Shown here piece by piece: positions 18,426-26,820 of a DNA stretch of 64,000 nucleotides. Below the pieces are notes generated by a model. It saw only the letters and a list, made by a program, of their open reading frames with translations. It did not search any database and had not been told where the DNA came from. Position numbers and translations under genes: made by a program. The stretch lies in contig JAEWDK010000008.1 in NCBI GenBank assembly GCA_023390175.1, positions 278,085-342,084 of the forward strand, in the 5' to 3' direction. Within the stretch, counting starts at the first letter, position 1. Every line of letters begins with the position of its first letter. Source of the stretch: Bacillota bacterium. GTDB lineage: Bacteria > Bacillota > Clostridia > Oscillospirales > Acutalibacteraceae.

Positions 18426-21400
18426 ATGGCCGACAAAAACAAAGCTCCGCGCAGCGATTTTTCGATCGATGAAATTTTGGCCGAGGCGCAGACGCTGAAC
18501 GGAAACGAGCAGCCAAACCCGGCGGTACGGAAGAACGCGGGCACAGGGAAGCCATCTGAATCTGAAGCACCGGCCAGGCCGCCAAAGCCGGCTGCAACGC
18601 CTGACCGGATTGCCGAACAGGCAAGGAAGGCGCTTGAATCGAAGCCGCCCGTCCTTTCCGCGCCCCCCATTGCGGAAAAACCAGAAAAGAAAAAGCACTC
18701 GCTCTTCGGCCGTCACAAACGGGAAATTCCGGAATTTGACGGGGAAGAGGATATTTATTACGGCCTGCAGCTCAAGTCGCTTCAGGAATACCGGGATGAT
18801 TATGAAAAAACCATTCTGATCGACTCTAAAAAAATCCGGCAGGCCGAAAGCCAGTCCACTTTCTCGTATCTTTTTGAAAAAGCCGAAGACAGCCCCGTCA
18901 GCCCGGAAATTTCGGAGCAGCTTGAACACCTGCACGACGACCGCAGAAAACGTGTGGAACAGGCGCTGCGCAAAGCGGATTTGGAATACGACGACGTGTT
19001 TTCCCTTTACGGGGATCAGCCTGCCGCGGCAAAAACCAGCCCGCCGCGGGTGCCCGCCGACCCGGAGCCGGCAGTACGCCCGGAAGCTTCCGATTCGGCT
19101 GTCGGTACCGCGCGCCCGCAGGAGGAACCCGTTCCCAAACCGGAGCAGCCGCCGGCCGCCCCTCCCGTTGTGCCGACACCGGCGCCGGCCCCGGCACCAA
19201 GGCCGGAAATTTTGCCCGGCCCGCAGCGGGAGCCCGAAATTCCGATGCCGATTACCGAGCCGGTGTTTCAGCCCGGCCCTGCGCAGCCAACCGGCCCGGC
19301 GCAGCCCGGATACCGGCCCGAAATGCAATTTCATGGCCCTGAGCAGCCGGTAAAGGAACCGGTTGCCGCCCCGCAGGTAAAAGAGGAGATTCCCCCTGCG
19401 CCCGCGGTGAAGGAACCGCCTGCAAGGCCGGCTCCGATTTCCACACTGGCAGGGGAAATCCTGCACGGCTACCGGCCGGCCGCCGGAAAGCCGGTACATA
19501 TGATTGACCTGAACGATTTCAGCGCCGTGCTTTCGGCGGAAGCCAAAAATTACCCGATGCCGGAGCCGGAATCACTCCCGGAGCCGATTCCAATGATTCA
19601 ACGGCCGGCAAGACCGGAATTCAAAGCGCCGATTATTATTGAACAGACCTCCGAATTCGAAGCAGTTCAGCCGAACCCGGGCATTGACCAGGCAGAGGAA
19701 CCCGCCGAAGCGATTGAGCCTTCCCCGGATCAGTTTTCGGAACCGATTCACTTCCCCGAACCGCCCGCGGCTTCGGATGATTTTGAAGAAGAGCTTTTGC
19801 AGGAGGAGCCTTCACAGCCCGCGGCTCCCCGCAAAAAGAAGCGGTTCAGCCTGTTCGGCAGCGAAGAGGAGGAAAACGACCTGCAGGAAGAACTGCCAGG
19901 CGAACCGGATGAGCTGGACGATTATTCCAGCCCGACGGACGCGCCGTCCGTTCTTCATGAGCTCGGTTCCAGCCTGCGGACACTGTCGCTTCGTCTTGCC
20001 GTAACGGGGATCAGCGCCGCGCTGCTTTTTATTTTCGGATTTTTAGGGGAATATTACAGCCTGCTGCCCCAGTCGATTCAGGTAAGCCTGGGTATTCAGC
20101 CCTATTTGATTTTAAATCTGATTTTCCTGCTGATTGCAACCGGGTTTTGCATCGGTCCCATCATAAACGGGATAAAGGGCCTGTTCCTGTTCCAGGCGAA
20201 CTCGGACAGTGCGGCCGCCCTTGCGGATATCGCGGCTATCATTCAGAGCACAGCCCTGCTTTTTACGCAGGACAGCGTGCTGAGCGGAAGCCTTCATCTT
20301 TATTCCTCCCTTGTGGTGCTCGCGCTGTTTCTGAACACTGCGGGTAAATGGAATATGGTAAACCGCATCAACAAAAACTTTCATTTCATCGCCGCACCCG
20401 ACCAAAAACAGGCGGTGCAGCTGTTCGACGACCATAACACCGCGCTGCAAATGGCGAAGGACTGTGTGATCGACGCACCGTCCATCGCATTCCAGACAAA
20501 AACCAATTTTTTGAAGCATTTCCTCCGTCTTTCCTATGAACCGGACCCAAGCGACCAATCTTCACAGGTCATGGCCCCCATCGGCTTTGCCTGCTCGCTG
20601 GTTCTGTGCATTATAACGCTTCTCCTGTCAAAAAATATGTTCCATGCGCTCACCGCGTTTGCGGCGGCAGCCTGCGTCAGCGTACCGTTTACAAACATGC
20701 TCAGCGTAAACCTTCCTTTAAACCGCCTGAGCAAAATCGCCGCGCGCTGCGGTGCAATGATTGTCGGCTACCCTGCGGTGGAACAGTTCAGCAGCACCAA
20801 TGCCGTAATGGTGGACGCAAAGGATCTTTTCCCAAAGGGCACCGTCATCTTAAACGGCATTAAAACGTTCGGCGGTCAGCGTATCGACGAGGCGATTGTG
20901 GACGCGACCGCGCTGATGTGTGCCGTCGGCGGGCCGCTGAGCGACCTGTTTGACCAAATCATCAAGAGCCGCCACGATATGCTCCCGAAAATCGATAACC
21001 CGACTTACGAGGACGACAAAGGGGTAACCGGGTGGGTGTCGGGCAGAAGAATTCTGGTCGGGAACCGCGCGCTGATGGAGTCGCACAGCATTGAGCCGCC
21101 CTCGCGCGACTACGAGGAAAAGTATATTCACGGGGGTAAAAAAATCGTGTACCTCGCCTCCGGCGGCGACCTGGTCGCCATGTTTGTCGTTTCCTACAAT
21201 TCCGACCGCCGCAGGGCGCTGGAGCTAAGGCGCGCGGAGGATAACGGAATCAGCCTGATTGTACGCACCTGTGACCCGAACATTACCCCCCAACTTTTGG
21301 CGGAGTGCTTCGGGCTTGACGTGCACTGTGTACGCGTGCTGCCCGAACGGCTCGGAAGCATCTATCAGGAGCTGACCGACACCCCGCAGGAACGTTCCCC

Positions 21401-21647
21401 CTCGCTGCTTGCCACAAAGGGCCGGGCCACAGCAATGCTGCGACTTTTGACCGCGTGTGTGCGCCAGCGCAGCAATATTTCCGCCGCAGTGGCGCTGCAG
21501 TACATTGCCGTTATTCTCGGCATTCTCCTTGTGGCGTTCCTTTCCTGCTACTCGGGCCTGCAGCAGCTGAGCACCGCAGCCCTGCTGCTTTACGAGCTGT
21601 TCTGGGTCGCGGCGATTTTACTGATTCCAAGACTTCGCAAGCCATAA
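18426..21647 (+). CDS. Membrane protein with Pro-rich cytoplasmic region and degenerate P1B-type ATPase core
   Basis: 1073 residues. Positions 1-515 are hydrophilic, rich in Pro/Glu, with two basic KKxxSLFG patches (about 88-98 and 470-478). TM segments lie at about 521-540, 557-580, 598-613, 622-640, 717-735 and 737-757, with two more at the C-terminus (about 1020-1040 and 1046-1068), the P1B-ATPase arrangement. From about 776 the sequence tracks the P1B P/N domains (ILVGN at 876-880), but DKTGT is DAKDL (797-801), the HP motif is GP (836-837), TGDN is TCDP (948-951), and the GDGxND region, the TGE loop and the CPC metal site are absent. I infer a non-pumping pseudo-ATPase, perhaps a scaffold or sensor. 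GGAG lies upstream, in the rlmB operon. Confidence 0.8.
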   Translation: MADKNKAPRSDFSIDEILAEAQTLNGNEQPNPAVRKNAGTGKPSESEAPARPPKPAATPDRIAEQARKALESKPPVLSAPPIAEKPEKKKHSLFGRHKREIPEFDGEEDIYYGLQLKSLQEYRDDYEKTILIDSKKIRQAESQSTFSYLFEKAEDSPVSPEISEQLEHLHDDRRKRVEQALRKADLEYDDVFSLYGDQPAAAKTSPPRVPADPEPAVRPEASDSAVGTARPQEEPVPKPEQPPAAPPVVPTPAPAPAPRPEILPGPQREPEIPMPITEPVFQPGPAQPTGPAQPGYRPEMQFHGPEQPVKEPVAAPQVKEEIPPAPAVKEPPARPAPISTLAGEILHGYRPAAGKPVHMIDLNDFSAVLSAEAKNYPMPEPESLPEPIPMIQRPARPEFKAPIIIEQTSEFEAVQPNPGIDQAEEPAEAIEPSPDQFSEPIHFPEPPAASDDFEEELLQEEPSQPAAPRKKKRFSLFGSEEEENDLQEELPGEPDELDDYSSPTDAPSVLHELGSSLRTLSLRLAVTGISAALLFIFGFLGEYYSLLPQSIQVSLGIQPYLILNLIFLLIATGFCIGPIINGIKGLFLFQANSDSAAALADIAAIIQSTALLFTQDSVLSGSLHLYSSLVVLALFLNTAGKWNMVNRINKNFHFIAAPDQKQAVQLFDDHNTALQMAKDCVIDAPSIAFQTKTNFLKHFLRLSYEPDPSDQSSQVMAPIGFACSLVLCIITLLLSKNMFHALTAFAAAACVSVPFTNMLSVNLPLNRLSKIAARCGAMIVGYPAVEQFSSTNAVMVDAKDLFPKGTVILNGIKTFGGQRIDEAIVDATALMCAVGGPLSDLFDQIIKSRHDMLPKIDNPTYEDDKGVTGWVSGRRILVGNRALMESHSIEPPSRDYEEKYIHGGKKIVYLASGGDLVAMFVVSYNSDRRRALELRRAEDNGISLIVRTCDPNITPQLLAECFGLDVHCVRVLPERLGSIYQELTDTPQERSPSLLATKGRATAMLRLLTACVRQRSNISAAVALQYIAVILGILLVAFLSCYSGLQQLSTAALLLYELFWVAAILLIPRLRKP

Positions 21648-21681
21648 TTATATAAGATCGTGAGTTAATTAAAGGATGAAT

Positions 21682-22299
21682 ATGAATAAAAACCTGGTTC
21701 AGCGCATCGGGATGATGTGCATTGGCGTATTCCTGCTGGGATTTGCCATTTCCCTCGCTGTTTATGTCAATTTAGGCACTGACCCATGCACCTGTATGAA
21801 CCTTGGCGTATCGGGCAAAATCGGTCTGCCGTTCGGTACTTGGCAGTTGATTATCAACTGCATTATCCTTGTTTTTATGTTCTTTCTTTCACGCCGACTG
21901 ATTGGGATCGGCACATTAGTCAACATGGTTTCCATCGGATTTTTGGTAGATTTTTTCGGCTGGGTCTACGCCCGGATTCTTCCAACCCAGCCCGGCTTGC
22001 TGCTCCGTATTCTTATCATGATTTTTGCCCTGGTGCTGCTTGCTTTTTCCGCGGCGCTTTACATTTATCCGCAGCTGGGCGTTTCCCCTTACGACAGCCT
22101 TGGCTTCATCGCTTCCGAGCGTCTGCACATTCAGTTCCGCTGGTGCCGCATTACCTGCGACGTGCTGGCCGTGCTGATCGGCTTTCTCTGCGGCAGCGTG
22201 GTGGGCGTGGGAACAGTCCTTACCGCCTTCTGCATGGGGCCGCTCATCAAAGGCTTCGGCGACCTGATCGCAAAAAAATTCCCCCTTCAGTTTGACTGA
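21682..22299 (+). CDS. YczE/YitT-like integral membrane protein
   Basis: 205 residues with about five TM segments. GTDPCTCMNLG near residue 35 and GVSPYDSLG near 135 are the repeated polar motifs typical of the YczE family. Function is unknown; in Bacillus YczE is linked to surfactin production by association only. The ATG at 21682 is preferred over 21676 because AAAGGA then has a normal spacing. Follows the pseudo-ATPase gene by about 30 nt and ends at a strong terminator. Confidence 0.8.
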   Translation: MNKNLVQRIGMMCIGVFLLGFAISLAVYVNLGTDPCTCMNLGVSGKIGLPFGTWQLIINCIILVFMFFLSRRLIGIGTLVNMVSIGFLVDFFGWVYARILPTQPGLLLRILIMIFALVLLAFSAALYIYPQLGVSPYDSLGFIASERLHIQFRWCRITCDVLAVLIGFLCGSVVGVGTVLTAFCMGPLIKGFGDLIAKKFPLQFD

Positions 22300-22328
22300 G
22301 GAAGCGGCTGCAATCATAAGCCTAACGC

Positions 22329-22377
22329 AAAGGACCCCGCGAATGAACCGGAACAGGTTCATTCACGGGGTCCTTTT
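22329..22377. terminator. Bidirectional terminator between convergent genes
   Basis: Stem of about 18 bp starting GGACCCCG and closing CGGGGTCC, with one mismatch. Flanked by AAA on the left and TTTT on the right, so it can serve both the YczE-type gene and the DUF4358 gene. Confidence 0.88.
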
Positions 22378-22403
22378 ATGATATGCGGATTTTCATCCGG
22401 TGA

Positions 22404-22868
22404 TTACTTTGTCAGCCCGTCAACAGCCTTTTGGGCTGCCGCATTATCATTTGACACACATAAAACAACATATTTCCCCGCCGTCACCAAAAGCGGATTT
22501 TTCAGCTTTGCCATTTCTTTGGGCTGATAATCCTGAAACGCCGCTTTCTGGTCTTCAATCCTTTTTTGAGCCGCCTCCTTGACTTTTGCCGCGGCATCTT
22601 CGTCCTTTGCTTCAAAAACCGCGACTTCCTCCGCTGTTGCGCCGGTGCTTTCGTATGCCTTTAATTTTTCCACGGTGCTTTGCTCCAGCCCGTACAGCTT
22701 CAGCACGGTTTTGTCCGCAACGGCGGACATCTGGTCGGTAAACTGAACGGAGCTTGCCAGCTTATCCGCGGCGGCGGCCGCGTCCACCTTCAGTCCGGCG
22801 TCTTTTTTGGCGCACCCGGCGGCAAGCACAAGCACGGCCGCCAGAATCAAAGCGATCAATTTCTTCAT
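22404..22868 (-). CDS. DUF4358 lipoprotein
   Basis: 154 residues. A signal peptide ends in lipobox LAAGC with Cys at about 19, so it is anchored to the outer face of the membrane. The rest resembles DUF4358 (KLYGL..., NPLLVTAGKYVVLCVSND). Function is unknown. Located 25 nt after the SGNH hydrolase gene; the two families co-occur as far as I recall, so a joint role in envelope modification is possible but inferred. Confidence 0.8.
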   Translation of the reverse strand: MKKLIALILAAVLVLAAGCAKKDAGLKVDAAAAADKLASSVQFTDQMSAVADKTVLKLYGLEQSTVEKLKAYESTGATAEEVAVFEAKDEDAAAKVKEAAQKRIEDQKAAFQDYQPKEMAKLKNPLLVTAGKYVVLCVSNDNAAAQKAVDGLTK

Positions 22869-22893
22869 TTCATATTACTCCCTGTCAAACATT

Positions 22894-23733
22894 CTACTTT
22901 GCGCGTGTACGAAGGTACTCACACCACTTTTTACAGTATTCCTGATTTAAATGCACTCCGTCCACCGAAGCCTTCTCCGGCAGATTCCCTTTGCTGTCGG
23001 AAACGGCGGAGGCTACGTCGAGGTAGGCTACGCCTTTTTTTACGGTCATTTCCCGAATCATCTGATTGTGCGAAACAATATTGGCATTGCTGTAAATTTT
23101 ATCCGACTGTGCCTTTTTTGCAGAAACCGGTAAAATCGACTGCACGTAAATTTTCGCGTTTGGCTGATCTTTTTTTATTTCGTCAATTACTTTTCCGTAA
23201 TCCTGAATAAACGTGGCCGAGCTGCTCCAGCCCAACTCGTTGATTCCGAGCATAATGTATATCTTGCCGAATTTTTGTCCGGAAATCGCCTGCATTACCG
23301 TCAGCTTTTTGCCGCCGACCTCCACAGCCGGTTTTGTAAAAATCGTATTGACCATCAAACCCTTCACTGCGTAATAAGCCGCGTTGTCCAGCCCGTCGTA
23401 AATTTCCAGTCCCTCGGTGCGGCTGTCGCCGATGAACACGGCGTCGTCAAAATACCCCGCCGGTTTTGAGGAAGCGGCATTCGACTCCACCCGGGGTGCC
23501 GCCGCTGCGGCGGAAGAAGGAACCGGCGGGGACTGCCCTGCGCTTTCGGGAAGGGCGGCTGTCGGCTTCGGCTGCTGCGGCTCCAAACTTTTTGCTTCCC
23601 GCTGAACCGCCTGCACCATTGCGACCGCGCCCGCCGCAATCAGGTAAACCGCTGTGGCCAAACAAACGCAGACGATTGCTCTGCGAATAAATAATCTAAG
23701 TTTGTGTTTTTTAAAATATATATTAAATCGCAT
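22894..23733 (-). CDS. Membrane-anchored SGNH/GDSL-type hydrolase
   Basis: 279 residues. One N-terminal TM (about 17-40), a Pro/Ala/Ser linker to about 92, then an SGNH domain with GDS (102-104, nucleophile S104), the GxN block LGINELGW, and DGVHLN (258-263) supplying the catalytic Asp and His. All catalytic residues are present. It likely acts outside the cell as an esterase or acetyl transfer partner; the substrate is unknown. GGGGTG lies 8 nt before the ATG. It has its own promoter and a long folded leader. Confidence 0.85.
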   Translation of the reverse strand: MRFNIYFKKHKLRLFIRRAIVCVCLATAVYLIAAGAVAMVQAVQREAKSLEPQQPKPTAALPESAGQSPPVPSSAAAAAPRVESNAASSKPAGYFDDAVFIGDSRTEGLEIYDGLDNAAYYAVKGLMVNTIFTKPAVEVGGKKLTVMQAISGQKFGKIYIMLGINELGWSSSATFIQDYGKVIDEIKKDQPNAKIYVQSILPVSAKKAQSDKIYSNANIVSHNQMIREMTVKKGVAYLDVASAVSDSKGNLPEKASVDGVHLNQEYCKKWCEYLRTRAK

Positions 23734-23904
23734 GAAAAGTGCACCCCATCATTGTTTCCCAATTATATGACACGGATTCCCGGTTAAAACCGGGCAAATA
23801 CCCGTGTGAATCAAAAGTCGGTTACCCGGGCGAAAGCCGGTCCTTTCGAACCGTAATCGCCGCTGATAAACGCTTCTTGTGTACCGTTTATTTTACTGCT
23901 GGAC
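23734..23904 (-). promoter_or_regulatory. Structured 5' leader of the SGNH-DUF4358 operon
   Basis: About 170 nt between the predicted transcription start and the ATG. It folds into two nested hairpins: GGCGA/TCGCC enclosing CGGT/ACCG (23829-23861), and ACACGG/CCGTGT enclosing CCCGGTT/AACCGGG (23770-23807). I matched it to no riboswitch family I know. Could be a cis-regulatory RNA. Confidence 0.45.
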
Positions 23905-23911
23905 TTTTTAT

Positions 23912-23938
23912 ATTATACCTCTTAATGCAGACTTTCAA
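23912..23938 (-). promoter_or_regulatory. Promoter of the SGNH-DUF4358 operon
   Basis: TATAAT (23912-23917) with TTGAAA (23933-23938) at a short 15-bp spacing on the minus strand. Confidence 0.5.
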
Positions 23939-23942
23939 AAGC

Positions 23943-23975
23943 AAAAAATACGGGTATGACAAAATTGTCATACCC
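23943..23975 (-). terminator. Terminator of sigV-rsiV
   Basis: Eleven-bp perfect stem GGGTATGACAA/TTGTCATACCC (23952-23975). The minus strand continues GTATTTTTTGC. Confidence 0.85.
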
Positions 23976-24082
23976 TTGTAACCGTTGTAATAATTTCCCG
24001 CAAAATTGTGATGTTCCTGTCATTGCTGACTGTGAACTGCGAGCCAACAATCCGTTCGCGCCGCAGTCTGCACCGGGAATTT

Positions 24083-24931
24083 TTATTTTACAATTTCGAA
24101 TTCCTGAATTCCCATATAACCGGCTGCAATTGCGTATTTCGGGAAAACAATAACAACGTTTCCCGCTGCATTCAAATAAAATTTTTGCTTGCTGTCTATG
24201 CCAGAAAAGCCTTCGCTGCCTTCAAAGAAGGTCAGAGTCGGGTCCTTCGCCACGCGCTCCTTGATTTGCTTGCGCACGCTTTCATCCACAAGCTTTTTAT
24301 AATCCTTGCCGAGCAGGTCCGTAAGCGTCAGCTCCCTGCCGCTTTGCAGATCAATATTGTAAAAGGTCTGGTCGGTAAAGGCGTTCGCCTGGGTCTGCGT
24401 TGTGTTCAGCACGAAGGACAACACCTTTTCATTGCTGCATTTGATTTCATAGTTTACGTCAACGATTGCCGGAATAAAGTCCTTTGGGTTGCCGCCTGTT
24501 TCCACATATGCCTTTTTGTCCGCCGCCGTGCGTTCCTCAGCCTCTGCAATGGCGTTCTTGACCTTTTCGTTGATTTCCTTATTGATTCGCGCTTCCAGCG
24601 CGGCGTGGCCGGTATTGGACACGACCGGCTGCTCAACATCGATTTTTCTTGTCGTATCTTCAATTTTATACTGCGTGAATGTAAAAACCCTGGCCACATC
24701 GCCTATCACGGGAATGGAATTCACGGTTTGGGCAAACGCCCGGTTGCAGTTCAAAAGTGTTACAAACAGAATACACACCGAAGCCGCGGTGCAAAAAATC
24801 GCTTTGCTGCGAAATTTCTTCTGCCGAACCGCCCTGCCTATGCTGATATTCACTCTGTCATCAAGCGTTGAGGGAACGGGAACCGAACTATAAATTCTCT
24901 TTGCGCCCTCTAATTCCTTCAATTGAATCAC
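24083..24931 (-). CDS. rsiV: RsiV-type anti-sigma factor (DUF4163/DUF3298)
   Basis: 282 residues: a cytoplasmic sigma-binding N-terminus (1-42), one TM segment (about 43-61), then an extracellular DUF4163-DUF3298 region (about 85-282, ending FPKYAIAAGYMGIQEFEI). In Bacillus RsiV this domain binds lysozyme and signal peptidase then cleaves it. The site AFA at 65-67 after the TM segment fits such a cut. It overlaps the sigma gene by 4 nt. No DUF3298-linked acetylase gene is nearby. Confidence 0.85.
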   Translation of the reverse strand: MIQLKELEGAKRIYSSVPVPSTLDDRVNISIGRAVRQKKFRSKAIFCTAASVCILFVTLLNCNRAFAQTVNSIPVIGDVARVFTFTQYKIEDTTRKIDVEQPVVSNTGHAALEARINKEINEKVKNAIAEAEERTAADKKAYVETGGNPKDFIPAIVDVNYEIKCSNEKVLSFVLNTTQTQANAFTDQTFYNIDLQSGRELTLTDLLGKDYKKLVDESVRKQIKERVAKDPTLTFFEGSEGFSGIDSKQKFYLNAAGNVVIVFPKYAIAAGYMGIQEFEIVK

Positions 24932-25407
24932 TCCTCCCCAATCGATACTTTCAGCAGCTCAAGTCCCTTGTAAAGCCGGGACTTGACGGTGCTCAGATTT
25001 GTTTTGGTTATGACGGCGATCTCCTCGAGCTTCATATCTTCAAAAAAGCGCAGAATAATGACCGTTCTGATTTTGACCTCCAGCGCCTGAATTGCATTGT
25101 ACATATCCATTGACTGCGCCAAATCTTCCCCGTAACCGGGCTCCCCGTCCTCAATGCTTTCCACAAGCACCAGCCGTTTGCTGCGCCGCAGGTGCATCAG
25201 GCTTTCATTGACCAAAATACGGTAGAACCATGTTTTTAAGTAGGCGGTGTCATTGAGCGACCCGATTTTATCGATTGCTTTTACAATGGATTCCTGCACT
25301 ACATCAAGCGCCGCGTCGGAATTTTTGGTATAACTGAACGCAAGTCTGTAAAAATCCTGCTGGTTCAGTTTTACATATTCCTTCAAAGATTCCCGTTTAT
25401 CCTGCAC
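24928..25407 (-). CDS. sigV: ECF sigma factor, SigV-like
   Basis: About 160 residues with sigma region 2 (YTKNSDAALDVVQESIVKA) and region 4 (LRFFEDMKLEEIAVITKTN). By its RsiV partner it should direct the response to lysozyme or envelope damage. The start is uncertain: a GTG at 25407 has GGGGG nearby, whereas the longer frame from the ATG at 25455 has no site. ATGA overlap with rsiV shows coupling. I could not identify an autoregulatory ECF promoter upstream. Confidence 0.85.
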   Translation of the reverse strand: MQDKRESLKEYVKLNQQDFYRLAFSYTKNSDAALDVVQESIVKAIDKIGSLNDTAYLKTWFYRILVNESLMHLRRSKRLVLVESIEDGEPGYGEDLAQSMDMYNAIQALEVKIRTVIILRFFEDMKLEEIAVITKTNLSTVKSRLYKGLELLKVSIGEE

Positions 25408-25782
25408 CGCAATATGCCCCCATCCATTTTTTCCAAGCCGTAAATCACCTTCCATTTCGTAGCGCTGTTGTTTTAGCGCTTCACTCCCTTTCCCTGCTTC
25501 TATGTAGCCAGATCATTCCTCCGCCTTTCCCGTCCCGTTGTGCGCTCTTCCGGGGGGATCTGCCTGCGTGGCAGTGAAGCTTTAAAATCACATCTTGGTT
25601 ACATATGTTAGATGCGGCAGCCTTCAAAAAAGTTTATTCCGCTGAAAAAATTTATTTAAAGCGTCCTGTAAATGATTTCCGCCCAAAGGCAAAAGCGGGA
25701 TGTGGCAATGCCACATCCCGCTCGCTGGAATCGACCGGTAAAACAGAAGGTTTCACGGTCGATTTTTATAAAACCGATAGAA
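25408..25782. other. Spacer upstream of sigV
   Basis: Contains an AGCGCT/AGCGCT inverted repeat (about 25458-25483), a long-range GCTTCACT/AGTGAAGC pair, and the terminator at 25694-25722. No gene was recognised. Confidence 0.4.
25694..25722 (-). terminator. Terminator of the scaffold-GGGtGRT operon
   Basis: Thirteen-bp perfect stem AGCGGGATGTGGC/GCCACATCCCGCT with a 3-nt loop; the minus strand continues TTTGCCTTT. About 60 nt beyond the stop. Confidence 0.85.
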
Positions 25783-26790
25783 TTATTTTTTTGCTTCGTA
25801 AACCGCAACCGCGCATGCGACAGTAGCGCCAACCATCGGGTTGTTGCCCATGCCGATCAAACCCATCATCTCAACGTGCGCAGGAACAGAAGAGGAACCC
25901 GCGAACTGAGCGTCGCCGTGTACTCGGCCAAGGGAGTCGGTCAAGCCGTAGGAAGCAGGGCCCGCGCCCATGTTGTCCGGATGCAGGGTGCGGCCTGTGC
26001 CGCCGCCGCTTGCAACGGAGAAGTACTTCTTGCCGTTTTCCTGTGACCATTTCTTGTAAGTTCCCGCAACCAGGTGCTGGAAGCGAACCGGGTTGGTGGA
26101 GTTACCGGTAATGGAAACGTCAACGCCTTCGTGCTGCATGATTGCAACGCCTTCACGCACGTCGTTTGCGCCGTAGCATTTTACCGCCGCGCGCTCGCCG
26201 TCGGAAAACGCTCTTTCTTCAATTACGTTCAGCTCATCATTAAAGAAATCAAAGTCGGTCTTCACATAGGTGAACCCGTTGATTCTGGAAATGATATAAG
26301 CCGCATCCTTGCCAAGACCGTTCAGGATAATCCGGAGCGGCTCCTTGCGGGCGCGGTTTGCGGTACGGGCAATGCCGATTGCGCCTTCCGCGGCGGCAAA
26401 GGATTCGTGGCCCGCCAGGAACGCGAAGCACTTGGTTTCGTCACGCAGAAGCATGGCGCCAAGATTTCCGTGGCCAAGGCCGACTTTTCTCTGTTCGGCG
26501 ACGGAACCCGGGATGCAGAAAGCCTCAAGGCCAAGGCCGATTTTTTCAGCGGCTTCGGCAGCGGACTTAACGCCCGTTTTCAGTCCGATTGCGCAGCCGA
26601 GGGTATAGGCCCAGGTCGCGTTTTCAAATGCGATGGGCTGTACGCCCTTTACAATTTTATCAACATCAATTCCCTTTGAAGAACAAAGGTCGCGTGCGTC
26701 TTCGAGGCTGGCAAGGCCATACTCGGCAAGACACTTCTCTATTTTGGCGATTCTTCTCTCTTTGCCTTCAAACTTAACATCGTTAGCCAT
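25783..26790 (-). CDS. GGGtGRT family protein
   Basis: 335 residues matching the conserved GGGtGRT family, named for the motif here at 262-268 (GGGTGRT) followed by LHPDN. Other conserved blocks are GLGHGNLGAMLLR (104-116), LAGHESFAAAEGAIGIARTA (125-144) and GNSTNPVRFQH (229-239). No signal peptide or TM, so cytosolic. The biochemical role is unknown. It follows the IscU-like gene by 30 nt, and this pairing is, to my knowledge, conserved in anaerobic Firmicutes, so involvement in iron-sulfur or related cofactor handling is inferred. AGGAGG precedes the ATG. Confidence 0.85.
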   Translation of the reverse strand: MANDVKFEGKERRIAKIEKCLAEYGLASLEDARDLCSSKGIDVDKIVKGVQPIAFENATWAYTLGCAIGLKTGVKSAAEAAEKIGLGLEAFCIPGSVAEQRKVGLGHGNLGAMLLRDETKCFAFLAGHESFAAAEGAIGIARTANRARKEPLRIILNGLGKDAAYIISRINGFTYVKTDFDFFNDELNVIEERAFSDGERAAVKCYGANDVREGVAIMQHEGVDVSITGNSTNPVRFQHLVAGTYKKWSQENGKKYFSVASGGGTGRTLHPDNMGAGPASYGLTDSLGRVHGDAQFAGSSSVPAHVEMMGLIGMGNNPMVGATVACAVAVYEAKK

Positions 26791-26820
26791 ATAGTTTAGT
26801 CCTCCTTTTTCTGGTCTTAA

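Noticed and set aside
18000..19499. 499-residue frame antisense to rlmB and the pseudo-ATPase gene
   Set aside because: An Arg/Gly/Leu-rich shadow of the Pro-rich coding strand; no start signals.
23734..23904. Known riboswitch (c-di-GMP, c-di-AMP, cobalamin, SAM) in the SGNH leader
   Set aside because: None of the conserved core sequences of these classes that I know are present.
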